The translations under genes were made by a program, and so were the position numbers. Source: Chloroflexota bacterium (GTDB lineage: Bacteria; Chloroflexota; Dehalococcoidia; Lucifugimonadales; Lucifugimonadaceae). From it: a stretch of 57,706 nucleotides of DNA. Every line of letters starts with the position of its first letter. The stretch's first letter is position 1. Positions 43,967 to 52,841 of this stretch are shown in pieces. The notes beneath the pieces are model-generated. The model searched no databases. It saw only the letters and a list, made by a program, of their open reading frames with translations, and was not told the origin of the DNA. The DNA is taken from positions 1-57,706 of the forward strand of contig VXSB01000024.1 in assembly GCA_009838175.1 (NCBI GenBank). The letters run 5' to 3'.

Positions 43967-45013
43967 ATGAACATCCAACAAGGTATCCAAGCCGCGGTTG
44001 ACGGTGTTGACCTTTCGCAATCTGAGGCTGCTGATGTGATGGCGCAGATTATGGGGGGTGAAGCTACGGAGGCGCAGTTCGGGGCGTTTGTGACTGCGCT
44101 TCGGATGAAGGGTGAGACGCCGGATGAGATAGCGGGTATGGCATCGGTGATGCGTGAGGTCTCTCTGCATGTGAGTCCGGGTGTTGATACTGTGGATACG
44201 TGCGGGACAGGCGGTGATGCCATGGGTTGGTTCAACATATCGACGGCGGCGTCTTTCGTAGTTGCCGGAGCAGGTGTGCATGTCGCCAAACACGGTAACC
44301 GGGCGATGTCTGGATCGACGGGAAGCGCGGATGTCTTAGAAGAGTTAGGCGTTAACGTGATGCTCGGGCCCGAGGGCGTTTTTCGCTGCATCCAAGAAGC
44401 CGGTATCGGATTCATGTTTGCCCAGGCATTCCACCCCGCGATGAGGTTCGCTGGTCCGCTCAGGCCGCAAATCGGAATTCGGACAGTGTTCAACATCTTG
44501 GGGCCGTTGACGAATCCGGCAGGGGCGACCAGACAGGTTTTAGGCGTGGCCGATCGAGCTACAGCGGAGAAGATCGCCAAGGCGCTACAGCTGCTCGGCA
44601 CTGACTATGCGCTGGTGGTGCACGCGGAATCTGGTGCTGACGAGGTGGACATTGAGGGTCACACTTTGATGTACCAGGTGATGCCGGATGTGTTGAAGCG
44701 ACGACGGACTAGGCCGGCTGACTTCGGGTTGCCGGAAGGTAGTCGTGATCATCTAGTTGCTGATTCGGTTGAGCACAGCGCGGAGATTATTCGAACAGTG
44801 CTATCTGGTGCAGGAGGTGAACACAACGCGCCTCCAAGTCCAGAACGTTCGCGGTACAACGTAGTTGCGATCAACGCAGCGGTGGCGCTGCTCGCGGCCG
44901 GTAAGGCAGACAGCTTCAACGACGCCGCGTTGATGGCCAAGGACAGCATCGACAGTGGAGCGGCAGCGGCTAGGCTAGAGGCGTTGGTGAAGGTCAGCAG
45001 CGGGTTGAGTTAA
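43967..45013 (+). CDS. trpD: Anthranilate phosphoribosyltransferase
   Basis: 348 residues. It transfers phosphoribose from PRPP to anthranilate. The PRPP motif is DTCGTGGDAMGWFNIST; HGNRAMSGSTGSADVLEELG and the anthranilate-site GPLTNPAG block follow. SD-like AAAAGGA lies before ATG 43967. It stands 74 bases after trpG. Confidence 0.96.
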   Translation: MNIQQGIQAAVDGVDLSQSEAADVMAQIMGGEATEAQFGAFVTALRMKGETPDEIAGMASVMREVSLHVSPGVDTVDTCGTGGDAMGWFNISTAASFVVAGAGVHVAKHGNRAMSGSTGSADVLEELGVNVMLGPEGVFRCIQEAGIGFMFAQAFHPAMRFAGPLRPQIGIRTVFNILGPLTNPAGATRQVLGVADRATAEKIAKALQLLGTDYALVVHAESGADEVDIEGHTLMYQVMPDVLKRRRTRPADFGLPEGSRDHLVADSVEHSAEIIRTVLSGAGGEHNAPPSPERSRYNVVAINAAVALLAAGKADSFNDAALMAKDSIDSGAAAARLEALVKVSSGLS

Positions 45014-45151
45014 GGGGCTGCAAACTGCTTTCGGGTAGAGTGCCACCGCGCACTAGAACTGCGCCTCTTCAGTTTGGGGTGTAACATGTCGGAAACCCTT
45101 TGAGGGATTCTCGGCAGTGCCCATCCGCGCGGCTTCATTCCGAGCGGATTC

Positions 45152-46414
45152 ATGATCTCTACGAAAGTAAAACCCACGCTCAGCCGTTACGGTAACTCCT
45201 TGCGTTACCGCGATTTCCGATGGGTGATGCTCGGAAGTTTGGGCGGTCAGTCGGCGTATTGGGCACTGATCATCGCGCGCGGAGTGCTGGTGCTGGAGAT
45301 GACGGGTTCGTCGGCGTTGGTGGGAGTTGCGACGTTCGCGGCGATGGTGCCACGGTTCTTGATGCCACCAGTGGCGGGGTACTTGGCTGATCGCTTCGAT
45401 CGCCGTACTGTGCTGGTTGTTGCTTACGTCTTGCAGTTTTTCAACGTGTTGGCCCTCGCTGGTTTGGCGTTCGCAGATCTGTTGACCGTCGGGATTCTGA
45501 TCGCGCTGTCACTACTCAATGGCACTTTCAGGGCGTTCCAGATGACGGCGACACAAGCTTTGGTGCCGAATTTGGTGTCGAAGGATGATTTGTTGAATGC
45601 GATTGCGCTTAACCAGTTGTCTTTGCAGGGGGCACGCCTAGTGGGGCCGGCTCTGATTGCACCAGCGTTGTTCCTTGGCGGCACAAGTGCGGCGTTCTTA
45701 GCTTGCGCGGTTTTGTACGTGTTGAGCATTGTTTGTGTTACGGCAATCCACACTCGGTCTACCGGAGCTTTGACGAAAGGTGCTGGGATGTTGCAGAGCT
45801 TGGTGGAAGCGGGCACGTATTCATGGTCGGACCCGCAACTGCGGGTGTTGTTCATTCTGATCGCTCTGCACTGCGCAATGACGATGTCGTTTGAGACGAT
45901 CTTGCCGGTGCTTTCGCAAGAAGTGTTGAGTAACCCCGAAAACGCGAACACCCTGATGATGGCGGTAGGCGGGGGTGCGCTGATCGGAGTTTTAGCCATC
46001 AGCGGGACGCGTAAAGCGAACAGCCGCGGAATGATACTTCTGATTACCGGAGCTCTGAGCGGCGCTTCGATGTTGATCTTGGCTATGGCGCGTGATCTTC
46101 CGACCTCGATGCTTGGCGCTGGAGCGATGGGTGCAACGCAGGCGGCGTTTATGGCGATTGCGGGAGCGATGGTGCAGTCGTTAGCTCCGGACGCGATGCG
46201 TGGGCGGATCACAGGCTTTAGTCACATCATCATCGGCGGCACCATGGCGGTGCTGAACCTTGTCAACGGTTTCGCGGCGGACGCTATCGGCGTCTCGAAT
46301 GTGTTGTGGATATTGGGTTTGGGCTTTACTGCGATCGTGGTTGCGAGCCTCGCGATCGGCCCGTTGAGGAACATCTATCGCGGCGTGGCACCAGTTCCGG
46401 CGGCGGCTGGATAA
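45152..46414 (+). CDS. MFS transporter (MFS_3/exporter type) within the trp cluster
   Basis: 420 residues with about 12 membrane segments and a short basic N-terminus. The loop 2-3 motif reads GYLADRFDRRTVL, and MRGRITGFSHIIIGG follows the usual M-x-G-R-x pattern between TM10 and TM11 in this exporter group. It lies between trpD and trpC on the same strand, 138 and 85 bases away. Export of an aromatic compound, or simple insertion, are both possible. Confidence 0.88.
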   Translation: MISTKVKPTLSRYGNSLRYRDFRWVMLGSLGGQSAYWALIIARGVLVLEMTGSSALVGVATFAAMVPRFLMPPVAGYLADRFDRRTVLVVAYVLQFFNVLALAGLAFADLLTVGILIALSLLNGTFRAFQMTATQALVPNLVSKDDLLNAIALNQLSLQGARLVGPALIAPALFLGGTSAAFLACAVLYVLSIVCVTAIHTRSTGALTKGAGMLQSLVEAGTYSWSDPQLRVLFILIALHCAMTMSFETILPVLSQEVLSNPENANTLMMAVGGGALIGVLAISGTRKANSRGMILLITGALSGASMLILAMARDLPTSMLGAGAMGATQAAFMAIAGAMVQSLAPDAMRGRITGFSHIIIGGTMAVLNLVNGFAADAIGVSNVLWILGLGFTAIVVASLAIGPLRNIYRGVAPVPAAAG

Positions 46415-46499
46415 CGCTCTAAGCCCTCAGACTCCGGATTTGCGTTTGTGTGAATCGCGGGCTGTTTAAGATTAGGATTACGCCGCTCATTTTGATTAG

Positions 46500-47339
46500 G
46501 TGCTGTTAGTGACCACCGATAACGGAAAGATCTCTATTCTTGATCGCATCGTCGCGGCTAAACGCAAACGTATCGCTGCGGACAAATCGGTCGTGTCTCC
46601 AGCAAAGATGCTGGGAGCAGCGGAGGAGGCCAATCGCGACGCTGAGCCGTTGGATTTCGCCTTGGCAATCGGTTCGTCTGCGTCGGTATCAGTGATCGCT
46701 GAGATGAAGCGGTCTTCGCCGTCGGCTGGCGTGATGGATCTGACGCTCGATCCCGCGCAACGCGCCGAAACTTACGGTAAAGCTGGTGCGGCTGCGATTT
46801 CTGTATTGACGGAACAGGATTTCTTCCAAGGATCGATCTCGGATCTTGAGCAAGCGTCAGCCGCTGCACACAATCACAGTGTGGCGGTGTTGGAAAAGGA
46901 TTTCGTGGTTGACGAGTACCAGATTTATCAAGCGCGGGCGGCGGGTGCGGACACGGTACTTTTGATAATCGCCATCTTAGATCCGGTGCAGTATTCCGAT
47001 CTGTATGACGTGGCGACGGACATCGGCATGGAGCCGCTTGTCGAAGTTTTTGATGCCGCTGAGCTGGATGTTGCTTTAACGAATGCCGAGCCTCGGATTG
47101 TTGGTATAAACAACCGAAATCTGAAGACTTTGACCACTTCATTAGAGGTGTTCCCGGCATTGGCGAAGCGGATCCCGGACGATGTTGTAAAGGTGGCTGA
47201 GAGCGGAATGCGTAGTGCGAATGATGTGAAGCGTATGGCAGATGCAGGTGCGAAGGCGGTGCTGGTAGGCGAATCGTTGATGACTGGGGATGGGGATCCG
47301 AGCGAGTTGATATCGCAGATGGCGACGATCAGCGTGTGA
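46500..47339 (+). CDS. trpC: Indole-3-glycerol phosphate synthase
   Basis: 279 residues from GTG 46500, or 276 from GTG 46509, which has AGG better placed. Active-site blocks are VIAEMKRSSPSAG (catalytic Glu and Lys), AVLEKDFVVDEYQI (Lys), GINNRNLKTL and VAESGMRSANDV. It closes the indole ring from CdRP. It overlaps nothing but ends one base before trpF. Confidence 0.95.
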   Translation: MLLVTTDNGKISILDRIVAAKRKRIAADKSVVSPAKMLGAAEEANRDAEPLDFALAIGSSASVSVIAEMKRSSPSAGVMDLTLDPAQRAETYGKAGAAAISVLTEQDFFQGSISDLEQASAAAHNHSVAVLEKDFVVDEYQIYQARAAGADTVLLIIAILDPVQYSDLYDVATDIGMEPLVEVFDAAELDVALTNAEPRIVGINNRNLKTLTTSLEVFPALAKRIPDDVVKVAESGMRSANDVKRMADAGAKAVLVGESLMTGDGDPSELISQMATISV

Positions 47340-47340
47340 A

Positions 47341-48024
47341 ATGACCAAGATGAGTTATCAACCCAAAGTGAAGATATGCGGTATCCGAGACGGCGATTCT
47401 GCTGTCGAAGCGGTCCGGGCAGGGGCTGATTTCCTAGGTGTTGTCCTCGTTGAGGGCGTCCGAAGGCAGTTGACGCGTTTTCAGGCGCAAGAGGTGGTGC
47501 GAAACTATCGAATTCGCGCGCGAGATCACCGCATTAAGCGGCTGCGGCAAAAAGGAGCAAAGGTCGTCGGACTTTTCAGGAACCAAGATGTTCGGTGGGT
47601 CAATAAGACCGCACAAGAGGTCGACCTCGACTGCGTTCAACTCAACGGAGAAGAGGATGAAGCTTACATGCGGGCGATGTGGAAGCCCGTGATCAGACAG
47701 GTCCGGATCAAATCCGACATGTCGCAGGACGAGTTGAGCGACTTGGTTGATCACCACCTTTCCCTTGATCGCATCGTGCTGTTGGATCGATACGAGGAGA
47801 ACCAGCCGGGTGGGACTGGAAAGACGTTCGATTGGGGCATCGCCGAGGGAATCGCTAACCGTGAAGGCGTGTTGCTCGCAGGCGGCCTCTACCCCGAAAA
47901 TGTCGGGGATGCGATCCAACAACTCAGTCCGTGGGGCGTCGATGTCTCGACTGGCGTGGAGACCGATGGAATCAAGGATCATTCGAAGATCCGAGCGTTT
48001 ATAGAGACGGCGAAACCGGTTTAG
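47341..48024 (+). CDS. trpF: Phosphoribosylanthranilate isomerase
   Basis: 227 residues. KICGIRDGDSAVEAVRAGADFLGVV carries the catalytic Cys, CVQLNGEED the phosphate-side strand, and LAGGLYPENV with VDVSTGVE the phosphate-binding loops. The Asp general acid is in LLDRYEENQPGGTG, where D-x-x is usual. It is slightly long because of an insert around residues 55-70 (basic RDHRIKRLRQKG). It starts one base after trpC. Confidence 0.93.
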   Translation: MTKMSYQPKVKICGIRDGDSAVEAVRAGADFLGVVLVEGVRRQLTRFQAQEVVRNYRIRARDHRIKRLRQKGAKVVGLFRNQDVRWVNKTAQEVDLDCVQLNGEEDEAYMRAMWKPVIRQVRIKSDMSQDELSDLVDHHLSLDRIVLLDRYEENQPGGTGKTFDWGIAEGIANREGVLLAGGLYPENVGDAIQQLSPWGVDVSTGVETDGIKDHSKIRAFIETAKPV

Positions 48025-48066
48025 GGGCGGTCTTCGGATCGGATCCTTGGTCGCGTGCGGCATTGT

Positions 48067-48127
48067 GAACCCCCTGCGTCTCGCTACGCTCGGCGCGTCC
48101 CCTTTTTGCTTCGCAAAAAGGGGAGGG
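48067..48127. repeat. Palindromic repeat after trpF
   Basis: GAACCCCCTGCGTCTC followed by a perfect 11-bp hairpin CCCCTTTTTGC-TTC-GCAAAAAGGGG (48099-48123). It is a second copy of the element at 5338-5410, in the same orientation. It may end the trp transcript, although only AGGGTAAAAA follows the stem. Confidence 0.75.
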
Positions 48128-48203
48128 TAAAAAGCTTTCAGCCCATCTATACTTTCCAAGCATCTAATCCGAGGATCGGTAGTTTGCGCGCGGAGGCGAC
48201 GTC

Positions 48204-49202
48204 TTGAAAGTAGCTCAGATCGGCACGAAGCATGGTCACGCGGCGGGTGTTTACCAAGTGATGCTGGAACATCCGGGTGTGGAGGTGGTAGGTTGCTATG
48301 AACCAGACGCTGAGCGTCAGGCTTTTTGCGCTGAGTCGGGCGGTTGGGAAGATGCGGTCTGGCTAGATTCGATCGACGAGATTCTGGACAACCCCGAAAT
48401 CGTCGCGGTCGCATCGGAAGGCGCCAACCGAGAGAGTCTGGCGCATACCGAAGCGATAGTCCGCGCTGGCAAACACTGCTTCTACGACAAACCGGCGGGC
48501 GATGATTTCCATCGATTTATGAGGGTTATAGAGGATGCCCGAGATCAGGACTTGCAGGTGACGCTTGGTTACATGTTCCGCAAGCACGACGGCTTTGAAC
48601 GGATGGCGAACTGGGTGCGGTCGGGATTCCTAGGGCACGTTTTCCAAGTGCGCGCCCATATGTCCACTTGGTTACCGGAGCGTTCGGCGGGCGGGCAGTA
48701 CACAGACCGCCAAGGATTGTCGTACCACCGAGGCGGCGTGCTCTACGACCTGGGTGGGCACATGCTCGACCAGATCGTTTGGATGATGGGGAGACCGGAA
48801 CGCGTGACCCCGTATCTGCAGAACGCGACGTCATCGACTCGCGATTTCATGGACAACACTTTGGCGGTATTGGAGTATTCGAATGCGCTGGTGACGTTGG
48901 ATATTGCAGCGATGGAGCCGCGCCCAATGGCTCGGCGGTTCGAGGTTTACGGCACCGAAGGCTCAGCGATCATGGAGCCGTTCGAGCCCGCGGAGCAGCT
49001 TCGGTTGTGTTTGACTGAAGCTAAGGGGGGATACAACGAGGGTGTGACAATGCTCGATCTGGAGGATCGGAGGCGATATGTTGACACGTTTGCGGCTTTC
49101 ATCGAAACGATCGAAAACGGTGTGCCGCCGCTCAGAAGTCGAGAACACGAGCTATTGGTGCAGGAGACGTTGATGCGATGCACCGGTGGGCTGGCGGGTT
49201 GA
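48204..49202 (+). CDS. Gfo/Idh/MocA family oxidoreductase (copy 2)
   Basis: 332 residues. The N-terminal Rossmann strand is VAQIGTKHGHAAGVY, with the usual GxGxxG degenerate. The EKP position reads YDKPAG. The substrate domain includes GGVLYDLGGHMLDQIVWMMG with the conserved catalytic His. It is clearly only a distant paralog of the 161-1342 protein. Likely a sugar or sugar-acid dehydrogenase. Confidence 0.87.
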   Translation: MKVAQIGTKHGHAAGVYQVMLEHPGVEVVGCYEPDAERQAFCAESGGWEDAVWLDSIDEILDNPEIVAVASEGANRESLAHTEAIVRAGKHCFYDKPAGDDFHRFMRVIEDARDQDLQVTLGYMFRKHDGFERMANWVRSGFLGHVFQVRAHMSTWLPERSAGGQYTDRQGLSYHRGGVLYDLGGHMLDQIVWMMGRPERVTPYLQNATSSTRDFMDNTLAVLEYSNALVTLDIAAMEPRPMARRFEVYGTEGSAIMEPFEPAEQLRLCLTEAKGGYNEGVTMLDLEDRRRYVDTFAAFIETIENGVPPLRSREHELLVQETLMRCTGGLAG

Positions 49203-49288
49203 AATTAGTCTGCGGCGCACCGTGACCTGTACGATGTATTTGTGCCTGTAGCGGCACGAACAAAATGAAAATGAGGAGGTATTAGACA

Positions 49289-49366
49289 ATGCCCAGAAAC
49301 GGCGCAGATAATCGGGCGAACCAGTTGAACCCGAATAACGATGCTTACAGGCAGTCAAGAGCTTAG
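49289..49366 (+). CDS. 25-residue micro-ORF upstream of the restriction-modification genes
   Basis: ATG 49289 follows GAGGAGGT (49273-49280) at good spacing and encodes a polar, Asn-rich 25-residue peptide containing NQLNPNNDAY, ending at TAG 49364. A hairpin overlaps its stop codon. The strong SD and composition suggest it is translated, as a leader peptide or a small protein. I do not recognise a family with certainty. Confidence 0.5.
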   Translation: MPRNGADNRANQLNPNNDAYRQSRA

Positions 49367-49381
49367 GGTGGTAGCCCCTAA
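49363..49381 (+). promoter_or_regulatory. Stem-loop over the micro-ORF stop
   Basis: TTAGGG-TGGTAGC-CCCTAA: a 6-bp stem with a 7-base loop covering the TAG of the micro-ORF, 19 bases before the methyltransferase start. A ribosome stopping there would melt it, so it could link translation of the two reading frames. Confidence 0.4.
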
Positions 49382-49399
49382 ACTTTCATCCTGATAGTT

Positions 49400-50320
49400 A
49401 TGCGAAGCGGAACCAAAACTAGATCCTTCGGTGTTGGCATTCGTGAGAACCACGATGCCAGTGCCTACTATGATCGTCAGTTGATGCCAATTGGGGTCAA
49501 CGCTGACCTCGAACCAGAACCCCGACCGGAAAATCCGTTACCTGAACACGCTCGCAACCAATTCTTCTGCAAAAGCAGCGAAAGCATGGATGATTTACCT
49601 GATCGTTGCGTGCATCTAATGGTTACGTCGCCGCCTTACAACGTCGGCAAAGAATACGACGATGATCTTTCGATGGAGCAATACCTTGGTTTAATCGAAC
49701 GGGTGATGGCGGAGACCTACCGAGTCCTAGTAGACGGCGGACGCGCATGCGTAAACGTAGCCAACATCGGACGCAAACCCTACATCCCGCTCCACGCCTA
49801 CATCATCCAAATCGCCGCCACGGTGGGGTTCTACATGCGCGGGGAGATCATCTGGGACAAGGGCATGAGTGGGTCATCTACCGCATGGGGTAGTTGGATG
49901 TCTCCATCCAACCCCACGTTGCGAGACACCCACGAGTACATACTAGTCTTCCAAAAACCACCGTTCGGACGCAAACGGCGAGACGGTCAGCAGCCTACCA
50001 TCACGCGCGACGATTTCCTAGAGCACACCAAAAGTACATGGAATTTTCCGCCCACTTCCGCTAAACGCGCTAAACACCCCGCACCGTTCCCAGTAGAACT
50101 ACCGCGCCGATTAATCGACCTATACACGTTCTCAGACGAGCTGGTGCTGGATCCATTCATGGGCACTGGAGCGACGGCATTGGCGGCAATGGAACTTGAC
50201 CGTTCTTTCGTGGGATACGACATTGCTAGCTTGTACATCCGAACCGCGATTGAGCGCGTCAAGGAGGCTGGAAATGCCCATCGACTACGACCAGATAGCC
50301 TTGGACGATTACTCATTTGA
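49400..50320 (+). CDS. Type II DNA methyltransferase (probably N4-cytosine or N6-adenine, beta order)
   Basis: 306 residues. The catalytic motif IV TSPPY is at 76-80 and the AdoMet motif DPFMGTGATAL is near 252, so motif IV precedes motif I, the beta arrangement. TSPPY favours N4-cytosine methylation but does not prove it. IWDKGMSGSSTAWGSW and HEYILVFQK are typical of this group. It protects DNA from the nuclease encoded in the overlapping next gene (47-base overlap). Confidence 0.88.
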   Translation: MRSGTKTRSFGVGIRENHDASAYYDRQLMPIGVNADLEPEPRPENPLPEHARNQFFCKSSESMDDLPDRCVHLMVTSPPYNVGKEYDDDLSMEQYLGLIERVMAETYRVLVDGGRACVNVANIGRKPYIPLHAYIIQIAATVGFYMRGEIIWDKGMSGSSTAWGSWMSPSNPTLRDTHEYILVFQKPPFGRKRRDGQQPTITRDDFLEHTKSTWNFPPTSAKRAKHPAPFPVELPRRLIDLYTFSDELVLDPFMGTGATALAAMELDRSFVGYDIASLYIRTAIERVKEAGNAHRLRPDSLGRLLI

Positions 50321-50939
50321 GCAAGGTTCATTGACCAATGGAACTTTGCGGTCCTACTTCGACCGTTGTTTCGACCGCGCGTTAGAGCAATCAGGCTTAT
50401 ACCCAGCGTTTGGCTGCATCAACTGCGCTTTCGACGGCACAGCGGAGATTGTTCTAGGTGAAAAACCTACGCATTGTCCGCAATGTGGTTCTGATCGTGT
50501 GTTTCAGTTGGCGACTTTTCAGGGACGCGCTCCAGTTTATGGGTCAACTTTCGCTAGTGCTGTCAAAACGTTATTCGACTTGCAATTCGACATTGAGTTG
50601 TTAGACACGCCTCAGAACACTAAAACGCACGATTTGGAAGCGTCTCCCAGAATAGCGATCGAAGTGAAAGGATCTGCGCGTCGAATCCGGCTGCACGACG
50701 GCTCAACCGTTTTGCTTGACAGGCCCGGGATGCTCAGATCTGACACGGAGAAAAAAGCTGAATCAAATGCTAGAAACTACAAACGGCTCAACTCTTCCGG
50801 CACCTTCTTTGTAGTCACGAATGCCTTGCCCGATCGGCTCCGTGGGATCCGTACTGATGACATCGACGGTTACTTCGACCTGACAAAAGTAAATCGAGTC
50901 GAGGCATTCGCTCGTGAAGTTCATCAATTACTGGATTGA
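50274..50939 (+). CDS. Type II restriction endonuclease candidate with zinc ribbon
   Basis: 221 residues from ATG 50274, set by AAGGAGG upstream. Four Cys (48, 51, 68, 71) form a CxxC-16-CxxC zinc ribbon. The PD-(D/E)xK-like core is IAIEVKGS (Glu130, Lys132), with acidic residues near 110-120. A basic segment (RRIRLHDG) follows. The overlap with the methyltransferase strongly implies a restriction-modification pair. The recognition sequence is unknown. Confidence 0.78.
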   Translation: MPIDYDQIALDDYSFEQGSLTNGTLRSYFDRCFDRALEQSGLYPAFGCINCAFDGTAEIVLGEKPTHCPQCGSDRVFQLATFQGRAPVYGSTFASAVKTLFDLQFDIELLDTPQNTKTHDLEASPRIAIEVKGSARRIRLHDGSTVLLDRPGMLRSDTEKKAESNARNYKRLNSSGTFFVVTNALPDRLRGIRTDDIDGYFDLTKVNRVEAFAREVHQLLD

Positions 50940-50951
50940 CACAGTTGATCC

Positions 50952-51563
50952 ATGATTGCAGATAACAGTACTGTAGCTTTTCTTGTATCCACTGCAGCCG
51001 CCTATCTCCTAGGTTCGTTGCCGTTCGCGGTGTTTGTGGCGAGGCTTGTGGGGGTTGATATTTTCACGGTTGGGACTGGCAATCCTGGGGCTTCCAACGT
51101 TTTTCGGAAGGTGGGTCGGAAATACGGCGCGGTAGTGTTTGGGTTGGACATCGCCAAGGGTGCTGTTGCGGTGGTGGCGGCGATGGTTATCGGTTGCCCT
51201 GACCTGTTGTTGCCGGTGGCGGCAGTTTTCGCGATTGTGGGTCATTGGTTGCCAGTATTTATGAGATTCAAGGGCGGCGCGGGATTGGCGACGGGATTGG
51301 GTGTAGGTGTCGCGTTACTCGGGTGGTGGGGACTGATACCCACGGTTGCTGGACTCGCGGTTCTGCCGTTCATTAAGGATGGGCCGAGGTCTGCGGCGGT
51401 GACATTCGCGGTCGCGGTTGTGGTTGGGTTGGCAACGGGACCGCAGTGGATAGCGCTCGGAGGGTTCGTGTTGATATTGGCGATGCTGGTGGCGCGGTTG
51501 TTTTTGGTGGAGTATCCGAAAGATCGGCGTGGCGAACGTCCTGAGCCGCATGTGCGGAGCTAA
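50952..51563 (+). CDS. plsY: Glycerol-3-phosphate acyltransferase PlsY
   Basis: 203 residues with five or more membrane segments. The three family motifs are GSLPFAVFVAR, VGTGNPGASNVFR and FKGGAGLATGLGV. It transfers an acyl group from acyl phosphate to glycerol-3-phosphate, the first step of phospholipid synthesis. It follows the nuclease gene by 12 bases. Confidence 0.95.
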   Translation: MIADNSTVAFLVSTAAAYLLGSLPFAVFVARLVGVDIFTVGTGNPGASNVFRKVGRKYGAVVFGLDIAKGAVAVVAAMVIGCPDLLLPVAAVFAIVGHWLPVFMRFKGGAGLATGLGVGVALLGWWGLIPTVAGLAVLPFIKDGPRSAAVTFAVAVVVGLATGPQWIALGGFVLILAMLVARLFLVEYPKDRRGERPEPHVRS

Positions 51564-51632
51564 GGATTCGCCTAGTTGTATATTGGATTGGTGTTGCGAA
51601 TAGCGACGAATGACTGTATGGAGACCCGAAAG

Positions 51633-52841
51633 ATGACGACGAGCCAGGAATACAAGGATTTAGAGGCGAAGTACTACATGCAGGTGGTGCGACGGATGCC
51701 GCCGGTGCTGGTGCGGGGTGAAGGCTCGCGGGTTTTCGACAATGACGGCAAGTCGTATCTCGACTTCACAGCGGGTTGGGCAGTGCTCAACATGGGGCAC
51801 TCGCATCCGGCGGTGACTAAAGCCGTTAGCGAGCAGGCTGGCAAGATCATGCAGATGTCGAACCTGTTCTATACGACCCCTCAGCTTCCGTTGGCACAGT
51901 TCATCGTGGAGAACTCGGACGTGGACCGAGTGTTTTTCTGCAACTCTGGTGCGGAGGCTAACGAAGGTGCCAGTAAATTGGCGCGCAAGTGGGGTCGCAA
52001 GAATCTGGACGGCGCTTACGAGATCATCACGGCTCTGGACTCGTTCCACGGTCGGACACAGGCGATGATGGCGGCTACAGGTCAGCCGCACTACCAAGAC
52101 AACTGGACGCCGCTGATGCCGGGCTTCGTAAATGTTCCATACAACGACTTCGACGCGATCGAAGGTGCTTATGTCGAGGGTAAGACTTGTGCGGTTCTGC
52201 TTGAGCCAGTCCAGGGTGAGGGTGGTGTGAACGTTCCCGAGGCGGGATACCTGAAGCGGGTGCAAGATTTCTGCAAGGAGAAAAATATCCTGTTCATGCT
52301 CGACGAGGTGCAGACAGGCATGGGGAGATTGGGAACGGTTTTCGGGTATCAGCGTTTCGAGGGTGTCGAACCTGACGTGATGACGTTGGGGAAGGCGGTA
52401 GGGTCTGGTGCGCCGCTAGGAGCGTTCGCGTGCAAGGAGTTTTGCTCGGTGCTTGAGCCGGGGGACCACGGCTCGACGTTCGGCGGCAATGCACTTACGA
52501 CTGCGGCGGGGGCTGCGGGCGCGCAGGCTTTGTTGGACGAAGATGGTCCGGGACAGGCTATGCGGAACGGTGAGTACTTGATGGGTAAGCTCAATTCGTT
52601 GAGGGAAGAGCACCCCGTCATCACCGAGGTTCGGGGCATGGGAATGCTGGTGGGAGTCGAGATGTCGGAGGAACTGTCTGCGGGGCTGGTCGCCGACTGT
52701 CTGGACAACGGATTGTTGCTGAATGCGGTGCGACCGAATATGCTGCGGTTTATGCCGCCGCTGAACGCCAGCACGGAAGAGATTGACGAGGCAGTGGGAA
52801 TAGTCTCGTCGGCACTGAGCAAGGTCACTGCGGGCGATTAA
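51633..52841 (+). CDS. argD: Class III aminotransferase, acetylornithine aminotransferase type
   Basis: About 402 residues. FCNSGAEANEGASKLARKWG, ALDSFHGRTQAMMAATGQ, LFMLDEVQTGMGRLG and the PLP Lys in MTLGKAVGSG match the ArgD group. Its short N-terminus (EAKYYMQVVRR) also fits. It makes N-acetylornithine in arginine synthesis; argG is nearby at 55567. I prefer ATG 51633 (GGAG 8 bases upstream) over the earlier ATG 51618. Its stop abuts the converging secreted-repeat gene with no gap. Confidence 0.85.
   Translation: MTTSQEYKDLEAKYYMQVVRRMPPVLVRGEGSRVFDNDGKSYLDFTAGWAVLNMGHSHPAVTKAVSEQAGKIMQMSNLFYTTPQLPLAQFIVENSDVDRVFFCNSGAEANEGASKLARKWGRKNLDGAYEIITALDSFHGRTQAMMAATGQPHYQDNWTPLMPGFVNVPYNDFDAIEGAYVEGKTCAVLLEPVQGEGGVNVPEAGYLKRVQDFCKEKNILFMLDEVQTGMGRLGTVFGYQRFEGVEPDVMTLGKAVGSGAPLGAFACKEFCSVLEPGDHGSTFGGNALTTAAGAAGAQALLDEDGPGQAMRNGEYLMGKLNSLREEHPVITEVRGMGMLVGVEMSEELSAGLVADCLDNGLLLNAVRPNMLRFMPPLNASTEEIDEAVGIVSSALSKVTAGD

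Noticed and set aside
49363-49381. AGGGTGGTA sequence as a second T-box core
   Set aside because: It lacks the ACCGCG continuation, specifier stem and terminator. The match is a short coincidence within a hairpin.
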